64,000 nt of DNA from Sipunculus nudus (taxonomy: Eukaryota; Annelida; Sipuncula; Golfingiida; Sipunculidae): assembly GCA_026874595.1 (NCBI GenBank), contig CM049314.1:29277729-29341728 (forward strand). The letters are read 5' to 3'. The notes beneath the pieces are model-generated. The model did no database searches, was not told where the DNA came from, and saw only the letters and a list, made by a program, of their open reading frames with translations. Position 1 is the first letter of the stretch; the number at the start of each line of letters is the position of its first letter. Position numbers and translations under genes: made by a program. Positions 34,113 through 45,400 of this stretch are shown in pieces.

Positions 34113-35330
34113 AATAATACGCAGTTGGGTGTTTTACTAGACACGGGTTTACCTTCTTCTGCTCTGATTTGACTTTCCAAATTAAGCACGTATCGGGGTG
34201 AACTCTTCTGGGACAAGTTTGTTTTATTTTACAGGACTATTTCCTACTAAGCTCGAACATTAATAATTTCAATATATCCCCCATAGATGCTACTATTTCT
34301 TTTGTGCTTCAAGGTCCTCCTCGCATGTCACTTTCTTTAGAAGGCCCCCGGGGGTTATCCTGCATTTCTAGCTCACTCGAGCGTTAAGACCACAACCAGC
34401 TGAAAGTAGCCTTGGCTGAGTCTGCTGGTTTGTGCAATATGAGGTGTTGCGGGTCCAAAATAATCCCCGATAACCCCCATATTCATTATAATACCTTTAA
34501 AGGGATTTTAATCTCTGAGAAGGAAGGTGTGGTCTTTTAATTCAAACACTTAACAAAGACCAAGTCACTCCGCTAGCGAGGGCTTTTCAGTTGGGTCAAC
34601 ATGGGAAATCGAGATCGCCAGGTCACCTTGTAATCAAATTTATATGGTTTTACAGGTATGTTGTTATCTATATATTAATAAGTATCTTTTCATGATAACC
34701 ATGGTCTTAACAGTTCGGCAAGTATACATGATGTTTGAAAAACGTGTATGCGTTTTTTTAATGGGGAGTTGCATTCATATTTTATTTTAGGATCCTTAAT
34801 CTCTAGGGTAAAAATAAAATATGTCACCAGTACATCTTTAAAATGATAGGGATTCTATTAACAAACTAGATTCTGCCGTCGGAGCCTAAAACCCCTCCAA
34901 CAGGATCTCCTTTACACTCATGCGTTCACGTTTACACGTTTCATTATATAACACTGTCATGGCAGAAGAAATGCATACAAATCGGCGGATTCTACACTGA
35001 GACAAAAGAATTCTTCTCTTATCATTATGGTATATAAGAAAAGATATATATTATGTTGATGGTGATTATCTCTTAAAGTTAATGGATTGTTCACTAATAC
35101 TCGGCAACTTTCATGAAAAATCCGGCTATACTTTTTGCGTTAGTTTTACTAAAGGCAGAGCAACGAAACAATGGTCAAGTTATTTCATTGCCATGAATTT
35201 GCACCGAATGATGTCAACCTACCTTTTATCTTGGAGCATCCCCAGTTTCCGATCAACCTGATGACAAATAACAAATCTCAGGATAAGCATTTAATTCTGT
35301 AGGAGTCTACTTTCCTAAACCTGTCTTTCC
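34112..35330. repeat. Diverged repeat unit C
   Basis: The unit starts AATACGCAGTTGGGTGTTTT, then ACTAGACACGGGTTTACC. It follows unit B directly, so B and C are head-to-tail. Landmarks shared with D include GATTCTGCCGTCGGAGCCTA here against GATTCTACAGTCGGAGCCTA near 35620, and the CTACCTTTTATCT / CTGCCTTTTATCT segment. Stops interrupt all frames. Confidence 0.6.
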
Positions 35331-36320
35331 CTATTAGCAGCTTTTATTTGCATTTTCATGTGCAAGACCCTTCAACGTCATCGCTGGGAACTGAGACCAG
35401 TGATATGACCACCGTTTGACTAATGTTTTATAGGTTACAGCTATGTTGGATTTCTATATATTTTTATGTATCTTCCAAGGTAACCGCGGTTTCAATAATT
35501 CGACTAATTCATATTTTTCTTTTTTTTGTTGTAGATCCGCTCTCTGTAAGGGTGTTGAAAGATGAAAACATTTCACCAGAAAATCTATAATCTGATAAGG
35601 GATTCCATTTACATATTAGATTCTACAGTCGGAGCCTACAGCCCTCAGGCAGTATCACCTTGAATATTGTCTTATGTTCACGTGTATGCGTTCTAGTAAC
35701 ACGAATTGACATTGCGAGAGGCATAACAAATGCAAACGAATGGGCTGCTTCCACACTTTGACAAAGGAATGTTCCTTTTTTTCATTATGTTTTATAAGAA
35801 AAAGTATATTGTGATGATTATGAATACCTCCAAACTTTGATTGACTATTTTATATGCCCGAACCAAGCCCTCTGAAAATGTTCTGCAAAATCCGTACACG
35901 GTAGTTTGAATTACTTTGTTCAGAGAGAAAATAATGGACAAAGTTTGAAGCTTTCTTTGCCACAGACTTGCCTCGAGAGATGCAAACCTGCCTTTTATCT
36001 CTAATCGGTTTTCCACCACACCTGCTTATTCCTTATAAATCGCCAAACTCTGGACAGGGCTTATATAATTCTTTTGGAATATGCTTTTATAATTTCTTTT
36101 TAAATGGACAGCTCAACTTTTTTATTTCGTGCAAGAGGCTTCAACACCTTACATGTGTTTGTTAAACCCCTGAACTGGCAACAAAAAAAGTTGTTCGTGA
36201 TTTCCCGAGAGTTTACAATTTACAAAATATCTTTCATGAACTTTTACTTGGCGAAAACATATAATTCCTTTAAATTAATTCTGCAGAAAATTATTTCTAT
36301 ATCTATTAAAATTGACAATA
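35330..36320. repeat. Diverged repeat unit D (5'-truncated)
   Basis: It lacks the first part of the unit and begins to match near GACCACCGTTTGACTAATG, continuing through the CAGTCGGAGCCTACAGCCCT and CTTTCATGAACTTTTACTT landmarks. The frames present (35792-36019 minus and 36104-36421 plus) have no recognised domain. Confidence 0.5.
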
Positions 36321-37006
36321 TTCAATATATATATAACACTAATTCTTGGAATTTTAAAATGTCCCTATTATGTCAGAACTTGAATGGTATATGTTTAACA
36401 GAGGTCTTCTACCGCCTATGATGAAAAATTTATTTACATAAAATGCTGTCTAAAATACCAGACAGTGTATATAAAGTATAAGTACCAGTCAGAAAAGGTT
36501 CATATATAGCATAAAATCCATTTGCTCTAAACGCATACACTAAAATCATAATGCCTTAAAGGCTGAAAGGGCAAACATGTTAAAATGTATGAGAGACATC
36601 AATATCAACCTTCACACGGTAGCACACTTCACTTACAGAATGCACTTTTATTGATACGGAATTGATATCTGTATCATATTTGATATATAAATTTCATCAA
36701 AATCTGTAGATGTTATTTCGAGTAATGTAGCTAATAGACAATCATACAGACAAACCAGCGCCGTCAAAAACATAGCCCCGGCAATAATAATGCAAAAGCA
36801 GCGTTGCATGGTCAATTGGCATTACAAAATAAAGTAAACTGAAACTTCGTTTGGTTTATCTATCTATGGAAACACACACGCATATAGTACTGGTCCGTGT
36901 ACATAACCAGCCATATGATTTTCTGTCAAATTTATTTTTATCTTGGAAAGACCTTGAGAGAACCAGATTTGAATATATAAATAAATCTATGATTATATAG
37001 CAGCTA

Positions 37007-37117
<111 letters not shown>

Positions 37118-37214
37118 TATGAGGCGGTCAATGTTGATTTTATTTATTTCTTTTATTTTGTATCTTTTATTTTTATTTTAGTTATGGTTATTATTTATTT
37201 AGGAAGTCTTTGTG

Positions 37215-37218
<4 letters not shown>

Positions 37219-37285
<67 letters not shown>

Positions 37286-37290
37286 TATAT
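37219..37290. repeat. (AT)n microsatellite
   Basis: Long TA array ending in TATAT variants. The Tyr-Ile open frame across it is an artefact. Confidence 0.95.
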
Positions 37291-37576
37291 CATATTATAT
37301 TTATGTTTCATTAATTACATTTCAGATTTCATAAATAAATATGTTGGGACACTAATCACAGTGATAAACACATTAAACATACAAAAAAACATATTAAAGC
37401 GGCGTAATCACCTATAAATCAGATTGAATTAACACAAAAAAATAGCTTCTTACTTTATATAAATTTGTACCTGCCAAAATATTATACTGAAACCGTTTGA
37501 TTACTCTGGTAAACAAGTGTTAAAGAGTGGACCGAGCGTGATGACAGGTGTCAAAACTAACACAGCGCGTGTATCG

Positions 37577-37780
37577 ACCGGCCATAACAAGTTTCAATCA
37601 GGCGATCTCCTGACTGGCTTGTCCAAAAAATATAATACACTTGACCGCCGACTGAAACATTGCATGTTGGAGCTTATAATCGAGCATCCGGTCACGCGGC
37701 CTTGTTATGGTAAACAGATATAGCTAGGGCATTACAGGCGGACGTTGTCTACCAACATGCAGAACCATAACAAGGTGTTA
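37577..37780. repeat. Three copies of CCATAACAAG, one inverted
   Basis: GGCCATAACAAGTTT lies near 37580, its inverse GGCCTTGTTATGGT near 37697, and ACCATAACAAGGTG near 37763. The surrounding DNA is locally richer in CpG than its flanks. This may be a fragment of an inverted-repeat element or a set of binding sites; nothing else supports either. Confidence 0.45.
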
Positions 37781-39470
37781 AACAGCCGTCTGCGAGGTAC
37801 TGAGAATATGTGTTGTGATGGGTTTACTGGGAAACTTTTATATAAAGCGTCACTCAACTGATAGTTAGGAGGAATATGCCTAATAATGCTCCTGATTATG
37901 TTCCTTTAACGTTGAATATAGGCCTCACTCAGTAAAAATTATACATGAGCAACACCTAAAAAAATTCCCTAAAAAAAATCTACTTAAACCGTCTTGAAAG
38001 AACACCTTAGTCGCACACCCGTAATGGTGATGTACCACATATCTGAAACCAATGAGAATAATCGTGAACCACAGACAGTTTCCAGTGCAGGTCGAGACCT
38101 CTATATCCATTGGAGAAAACAATGATGCAGCAAAAAACATAGCGCATTTGCAGTACACTTGACTAAACGTGACCGATTTTATGAAGGAAGTACACTCTAT
38201 TTTCTGCTGGAACAGCATTAGGCTTCACTCAAAAAAAAAAAAAAATGCCAATTTCCAAAATCTTGAGAGTTTGGTTGTCATCCTGAAGGCATGTTTAAAG
38301 AAGCTTACTGTGATGCTGCTATGTGTTGAATCTGCTGGTCTCTTGAAACAGCTGTGGAACAGAAATTTCATTTTTTTGCGGCTTACCGTGTTCTCAAAGA
38401 GCTTTAAATATCATGGATGGTATTGACTTTCCGAACATTACATATGCTAAAGTATTTTCGACAACCAAAATATCGACTACACCAGTGATTCTGTTATTTA
38501 ATATCTTAATGACCTTTGTGTTCGCTTCCACAGCAAATGAAACGCAAGTTATCTCAGCACCTTAAGGGTAATGTTCTTAGCTCAGGTAGGCAAGCTGACG
38601 TCAATACACATAATTTAAACGGTTAAACAGAATCCAGACGCCTTTTCCCTGACATTGTTTACAGCTGCATTGGGCAAATAGATGAAAGATTTGGTGAGCA
38701 AAACAAAACTGCTCAAGTCACCCTCCAATCTGTGGCTGCAAAATCAGATTATATGCATTCAAGACTTTATCGAATTCATGGAACTGGATTCAGAATGTTC
38801 TCTCTTTAGAGCTTTGAATCGGTGGCAGCGGCACATGTATATTGAAGGAGTTTAATCAACATATCGACAAGATCCTGGGGATATTTGTCCAATGTCGTAT
38901 TATATACGTAGCTTGTGAAGCCTCTATTTCCAAAATATACCATAATTCATATCCTATACACACATGCAATGACACTCAAGATCAATTTAATATTGTTGGC
39001 CTTTCTACAAGAGATCACGAAATATGTTAATATCAATGAGAAGTTAAGAACATTTGCGGAAAAGAACAGGATAATTCAGTTATATTGACTCATATTAAGA
39101 AATAATAAGTAGTGCTATTGTAAATTTAGCAAACTATATAATGTTTTATTTCAACGTGTGTGTAGTCATTAGATTAGAAACATGTTGGTGTTTCTGGGGT
39201 TTCTGGTGTAATAATATATTTGGCCAGCACCCATGCATTAGATAGCTGCATGGAAAAAGCAGTGGAGAGCGCAGGCAGTCCTCCGGCCCACGCCCTTTCC
39301 CAACGCCCAAAACACTTGAACTTGAGACGTGCTCGGGATTGGACTCGTAAAAGTCAGCCCTTTGAAACCAACATTATGAACTTCATTGTTAGTTTTATAA
39401 ACCCTCTGGATAAGGAGATATTTTCTCAGATTTGGCTGAAATAAGGTTTAATAAACTACTTCCGTGGTTG

Positions 39471-41880
39471 TTCAATATATTATCATGTGTTATCTGTTTA
39501 AGAAACATTTATTGATATATTTTAATAGGAGTGTCCCTTGTGACTGTTAAATTATGGAATCAGATGAGATTCATTATTTGTAACTCTGTGTACATGTTTG
39601 TGAAGCTCTGTTGATTTATTGTGTGGCAAGGATAATCTTTTTTATTAGTTCCTTGCGTATTTTACAAGCCATTTGTCCATTACAATGATGCTCAAACGCA
39701 GGCATAATCAGTTAACCAGCCTTTCTGTTCTAGTGCTTCATGCCGGATGTCTAAATTGTCTAAATGGGTTTTATTTGGTAATAATTTAACTAGGGATGTC
39801 CGTAATATCGAGTCTGTAACTTCGACATAAGCGGGGTATTTGACTTAAGCGAGTTCGACACAACGAGGTTTCACTGTATAGATATATATATATATATATT
39901 TGTATTAGATATTCCAGTGACTTATACATACTCGTCCTAATGATTTTTTATTGCATAACTTGAAAAAACCCAAACATCAGCCTTAACACAAGTTTTACTT
40001 CGGTGATATATTGTGTTCAAGTAAATACTTATGAAGAACTCATCAACATATGTCAAATTGACCCTCTGTTTAAATCTTACAGTGAAGTGTACTAAGATAA
40101 AAAAAATCATGGTAAAAATATACTAACAGGGTCATAGCTAGACAAAGTCGAGTGTCGGCTAAATTTACGGACACTGGCGCAGCAAGCGGATGTAGTCACA
40201 GTGGGAGGGGGGGGGGGGGGATATATTTTTATATAATTTTACTTAGCTCCAGGAAATACTTAATTATGCAAGAATTATTATTTACAACATGCTAAGAGTA
40301 ATATGGTGTTTACACAAGGTGCAAACACTCGGTTTTGGAATATGTAAGTTCTATCTTTGCATTGTTCAATGGATTATAATTGATGTTAATGCTTATTTTG
40401 ACTTTGGATGGATTCCTTTTCGTAAACATACTTTGAAATACAATTTTTCTGCAATTTTAGGTAATAAAAAAGACAATGTTTTTTGTTGGTTCCTGTCTTT
40501 AAAAGGTCTGCATGTTCTTTTGTGCCGGTCGGTGGGTTTCAAATGTTAGCCTTTTCCAGCCGGCAAATCCATGTCCCGGATACCCCCGGCCGGCGTCGAC
40601 CGGTGTGGCTATAACCATGAATACTAATACTATCAGATGCATAAATGGTACCCTATGGTCAAATACTCCACACAAGGGTCCGTCATGTTTTGATTTCATG
40701 CATGCAAGGAAGTCCTGTTTCAAAAAACGTTAAGACGGAGAGAGGGGGTTAGTGAATATCCTGAGTCTCGCAGGACACACATCATCACTGGCCAAAGCTA
40801 TCCACTCAAAAACATTCAGAAGAACATGCAAAATAAATCTGATTATATTGCGGCCAAAAGAAATAAGATGACTCAATGTGGGACTATATATATAAAGCTT
40901 TATATATAAATATAAATATATATATGTATATATATAGCTTTATATCTATTTATATAAGTTCAAGTTCTGAAAAAAAATTGAAACAGCCGGCGGGGTTTAC
41001 TATGTATTGTCTAAATTTGTTCACCTCCTTGCATTTAAGCTATTGGCATAATTATCGGTCAAAGGATTAACATTGAGATCTTACGACAGAAAAAAAATGT
41101 GCTGGAAAAACACCAAATGGCTATGATTAATTACATTTATGTTTGCAATAGAAATGTTTCCTTGTTCGTAAATGTAATTGCTGTTTAAGGTTAAGTAAAT
41201 GATGGATCTATGGAAACGAAGTGATACACACAGTACACCGATTATTGAGGTGCTTTGTGCATTTTCTCCATTTACTCTGAAATTTCTATTTTATGTTACA
41301 TTTTTTTTAACAGATGGATTTGACCTTGTTTAATTTATGCTTACGTTGATTGCTAGTCTTTAGGCCAGAACCCTGCCTTGTCAAAACATGACATGAAGTG
41401 CATTGTTAAAAGTGTCCTAACTAAAGGTAATTAGTGTTTGTCAGATACTTGGTTAAATTGTCCTAGTAATATATACTATTTTATATCCAGAGACGACTCT
41501 GTTAATACTTGCAAACATATTAATTTTATGAGGCTGAACACATGCGTGTGTTATGCTTAATAAATGGGCTTTCGTTTATCAATAACACAACTACACTGTC
41601 ATCACATGTTATTATGTCGCTCCATTTGCCCATACTGGTATCAAGCAAATTACGCTCCGTTTATTTTACGTACATAGCTAACGCTCCTTCTGTATCACTG
41701 TAGTATAATTCCCCATAGTTTCTTCCTGATTTACATAATGACCCGGAGTGTTATCAAGGAAGAACGGTACTTAAGCAACTTTGTGTATGCTCATAGAATA
41801 AAGCTTAGTACGATAATGGACTTTCTTCCTTACTCGTATCAGTCGGCGAATGCTGTTTCATTCGGCTTAATATTTCAAAC
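39471..41880. other. Intergenic region upstream of the LRR-Ig gene
   Basis: No gene supported. It contains (AT)n at about 39880-39899 and 40885-40935, and a 14-base G run at 40207-40220. A GC-richer patch near 40550-40610 holds repeated CCGGC motifs. The short frames at 40289-40549 and 40499-40723 show no domain. Confidence 0.5.
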
Positions 41881-41892
41881 TTAAACAATTTA

Positions 41893-41900
41893 ATATAAAG
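41893..41900 (+). promoter_or_regulatory. Candidate TATA box of the LRR-Ig gene
   Basis: ATATAAAG lies about 80 bases before the start codon of the receptor gene, followed by two copies of GTTTATGCGA. This spacing would give a 5' untranslated region of about 50 bases if the gene has no upstream exon. Confidence 0.3.
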
Positions 41901-41960
41901 CGTTTATGCGAGTTTATGCGATAGTGAATCGCAAGATCGCATTAATTACGGAAGCCTGCG

Positions 41961-41978
41961 ATGAGAATCAGTGCGTAA
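41961..41978 (+). promoter_or_regulatory. Five-codon upstream ORF before the LRR-Ig start
   Basis: ATGAGAATCAGTGCGTAA encodes a five-residue peptide in another frame and stops one base before the main ATG at 41980. If it is in the transcript it could lower or tune initiation at the main start by forcing reinitiation or leaky scanning. Confidence 0.4.
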
Positions 41979-41979
41979 C

Positions 41980-43791
41980 ATGAATACCACTATGAACATG
42001 TATGTATTAAAGTGTGCAATTTTATTAACCGCGACTTGTTTCTCAGATGCGCCAGAAACTGAGAGTATCTGCGAAAGAGGTACTCTCTGTTACCTGTGTT
42101 CACGGCCTAATTGGGACGGGGCATTAGTTGATACCTATCTGGAAGGGTTGTCTGCGTCAAAGGAAGTCAACCTCACAAACTGTAACATCAGGAGTCTTGA
42201 AGCGGCCCCATTCAAAGCTCTAAGATCAACGAAAAACATGATACTATCAGGTAATAAGTTACAAACTCTTTCGAAAAGAATGCTGGAGGGACTTGCGAAT
42301 GTGTTAGTTCTCAATCTTAACAGCAATGAAATTAGAGATATACAGCCAGGAACGTTTCAAAATATGGCCAACCTAGAGGTTTTAGACCTGTCTCAGAATC
42401 AACTTCAGCATATTGGTCACAATTATTTTCTTAGCCTGTTAAATGTGCAGTATATTGACATTCAGAGGAACAGAGTTTCCTTTGTAAACATGACCCATTT
42501 CAGTACTTTAACAAGTCTGCGGTACTTGAGGTTTGCCAGGAATGAGATCAATAAGACATTTGGGCTCTCTGATTTGCCGTTATCTTTAAGATGGCTTGAT
42601 TTGGCCCACAATAACCTACAAATGCTACCAAATATAAACTATTGCAATTTTAGTCTTACAATGGAAGGAAATCACATTTACTGTGGATGCTATGACAAAA
42701 AGTCAGAATCCATATTTAGTTCCTCTTGCAAAGCCCATTTCTCGTGTGCATCAACATCTGATTTCAAAGGTTCTGCGATATCGACTGTGTCCAGCTCCGC
42801 AGAAGAGCATGGACTCTATGTTCCCATCGTGAACATAGTTTCGAGTCAGCATTTGATGTTTTTCAAGCGGTTTAAGGAAAGAACCATATGCTCAAAGCCC
42901 ACGGTTGTATTAAAGTTTGAAAATGACAAGGTGACATGTAGCGCCTTATCAAATCCAGCGTCAAACTTGAAGCTGGCCATATCTAGCAAAATCGTGGCTT
43001 ATCAATTTCCCACTGATCTCTACGAGAATGTGACGTTGGTTTCAACGCCTATCCGCAAGGCTTCCACAGATTACTCTTGTTTGGCAGAAAATGCTCTTGG
43101 TCAGGCCATTGAAACGAAAACATATTCTAGTAAAACTAAATATGTCCAAGGCTCACCTGTTATTACCAAGTCAATCGAAAACCTGACAACAGTTGTTGGA
43201 CCTACAAAGGAACTTTCTTATGTAGCATCCGACACGCTAACATCTATCGAAAAGCTCCATAGACAGCATATGTTTTGGGTTGGGATCGGAGCTGCACTAC
43301 CAAGTCTGATTTTAGTCATACTCCTCATCATCTTCTTAATACGGAGATGTAGGAAAATGTGTGGTCAGTTACGCTATAGGAAACGTCTTCCTCGACGACC
43401 GTTACCTCTAGTTCCGCCATCTGGCCTAGCGCAGATGGAATCTAACAGCGGCATTTCTGCTCGGCACTCTACCCATATATACGAAGACGTCATCGGGAAG
43501 GCAGTGACGTACGGTGAAAGACTCCGGCATACAACATCTGCTCCGAGTCTGTTAGAATTGCAGGGCGAAACACTCGAGGGTGATGGGTCCGTGTTACCAC
43601 TGCTGGGGAACTGTTGTAAATGTATTGAACTTGACCCTAGAAGAGTCAGACAGACAATTGCTGTTGATGAAAATATGTCTCGGGGAGATTTTCAGTATCT
43701 GGATCCCATTAGCTATACTGAACCGACAGGTCCGACCTCGGGCCGAGAAGCTCCTAACCAGGATGTAGACTATGAAGAAACGTGCCTGTGA
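41980..43791 (+). CDS. Leucine-rich repeat and Ig-like domain transmembrane protein
   Basis: This intact single-exon gene encodes 603 residues. A signal peptide (about residues 1-24, core LKCAILLTATCF) is followed by an N-terminal Cys cluster (ICERGTLCYLC). About six leucine-rich repeats follow (about 62-220; for example LVLNLNSNEIRDIQPGTF and LEVLDLSQNQLQHI), then a Cys-rich C-flank (GNHIYCGCYD to HFSCAS). An Ig-like domain spans about 300-385, with Cys 320 (VTCSAL) and Cys 367 in DYSCLAEN. A transmembrane helix lies at about 433-454 and is followed by a basic stop-transfer RRCRK. The tail of about 150 residues has a proline-rich RRPLPLVPP, a tyrosine in HIYEDV and a C-terminal ETCL, which fits a class I PDZ ligand. 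The architecture is that of cell-surface adhesion or receptor proteins like AMIGO, LINGO or LRIG, but I cannot name an orthologue. The frame also extends upstream to a GTG at 41971; ATG 41980 is the first in-frame ATG. Confidence 0.9.
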   Translation: MNTTMNMYVLKCAILLTATCFSDAPETESICERGTLCYLCSRPNWDGALVDTYLEGLSASKEVNLTNCNIRSLEAAPFKALRSTKNMILSGNKLQTLSKRMLEGLANVLVLNLNSNEIRDIQPGTFQNMANLEVLDLSQNQLQHIGHNYFLSLLNVQYIDIQRNRVSFVNMTHFSTLTSLRYLRFARNEINKTFGLSDLPLSLRWLDLAHNNLQMLPNINYCNFSLTMEGNHIYCGCYDKKSESIFSSSCKAHFSCASTSDFKGSAISTVSSSAEEHGLYVPIVNIVSSQHLMFFKRFKERTICSKPTVVLKFENDKVTCSALSNPASNLKLAISSKIVAYQFPTDLYENVTLVSTPIRKASTDYSCLAENALGQAIETKTYSSKTKYVQGSPVITKSIENLTTVVGPTKELSYVASDTLTSIEKLHRQHMFWVGIGAALPSLILVILLIIFLIRRCRKMCGQLRYRKRLPRRPLPLVPPSGLAQMESNSGISARHSTHIYEDVIGKAVTYGERLRHTTSAPSLLELQGETLEGDGSVLPLLGNCCKCIELDPRRVRQTIAVDENMSRGDFQYLDPISYTEPTGPTSGREAPNQDVDYEETCL

Positions 43792-45400
43792 AGAATATTT
43801 ATTCATATATGTATGCAACACGTCATTTTCAGTCTATGCTAACCATGGGTAGACTATCTAATTGTCAGTCACTGTTAAGTTATAAAATCAGTTTTTATCG
43901 AACTTCTTCGGGACGAAATGGTGGCTGATTATCGACCTAATTGTTAAAATGATATGAATCATATAAATAACCTGTGATTTTAGACATTTGCTATGGGCGG
44001 TAGTATCTCGTTAAAAAAAAAAGCATTTCAATCAAACGCAACTGAGGGCATTCCCCGCTGCTTTGTCGAATTTTTATTTCTTATAGATTAAATGTGCTTC
44101 TGGCTTTTCCAATAGGGTTTGGTATTGTATTACTAAGACATACCTCTAACATATCGAGAAGCTAATTTGAGGTTTTTTCTCCGGTTCGTTATTCAAATAT
44201 CCGCCCTGATTTTTTTGGTTCCTAGAACGTACTTTCTCCGGAATTCTTATACCATGTAACAAAGCTTAAATAACTTCTCATAGATCAATATATATATATA
44301 TATATATTGTCTTTCCAAAGCTAATTTAGTGAAGTGTCTTCATTTGGCGCACAAAATGCGTATTATTTTTACATAATTTTCTTTACTTCTGAGTAGCTAC
44401 AATTGTTTTGGAAGTTTTTCCTTTGTTACTAATAAATACTACTTTCATTTTATAAATATTAAAATGTAAAGAACTGGTTGCCTCAAGGGACCTAAACTGA
44501 ACTATTGATGCGAATCAGCTCATTTTTTTCCTTATATTTTTTTTTTTAATTTTATAAATATTGAATTACATAGTGAAATCAGTTTACATTTCTTTCCATT
44601 GTAATATACATGTATACAACTGCTGTATATCGTCCGTAAAATAACACAATCAAAATACATTCAAAATATGGCTGTATCATCTATATACCTTTTTATCATC
44701 ATCGAAATCAGCATTATCGAGAAATTAATTACATCATCATCTCTGTTATAATATAACAGTAGCATTGTTAATATCAAATGATGTTCTTTTCCCCATTTCA
44801 GATATAATCACTTGGGTAATATAAAGATATACACTACTTTTCATCACCCTTGTCACGTTTAACTCCACAATGTAGAAACATGATCATAATCATCATCATC
44901 ATGAATATAATTAGATAATCATTAATGTCATGCGTCAACTTCACTTTATTTCACTTCTTCATCACCATCACAACCGTAAACTATCTATCAATGTTTTTAG
45001 TTTTTTTGAGTTTACATACTCAATCTTCAAATATGTGTGAATTTACTGATGAAAACACAAGTCTAGTTTAATAATTAAATTCGATGTAATATTAGTTCAA
45101 TTCATTTTTGCGCCAATTTGTGCTTTAAATAGGGCGTATGTAATTATGCTGATGCGTATGTCAATGAATATTAAATTGGCATTTAAATTGAACCAAATAC
45201 CGTATCCTAACACTTAATGTTTCGATGTTATGTTTAACGACTAATTATCCAATAACCAATAAATTTGGTACCATCAAATAAATTAAAAAATGTAATATTT
45301 TGACCTTTGACCATGCATTTAATAGTAATGATTTTCCTTCATGTAAGAAATATTTGTTACCAAATATAAGTTCCGTTGATAGCTGTTGTGCTGTTATTTT
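43792..45400. other. 3' flank of the LRR-Ig gene, AT-rich
   Basis: No coding evidence. It contains an (AT)n array near 44290-44307, ATC/ATT-rich simple sequence near 44690-44960 and perhaps the eroded 3' part of the LINE that lies further right. Confidence 0.45.
44431..44436 (+). terminator. Candidate polyadenylation signal of the LRR-Ig gene
   Basis: AATAAA about 640 bases after the stop codon; no better hexamer was seen closer. Only transcript data can confirm its use. Confidence 0.3.
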
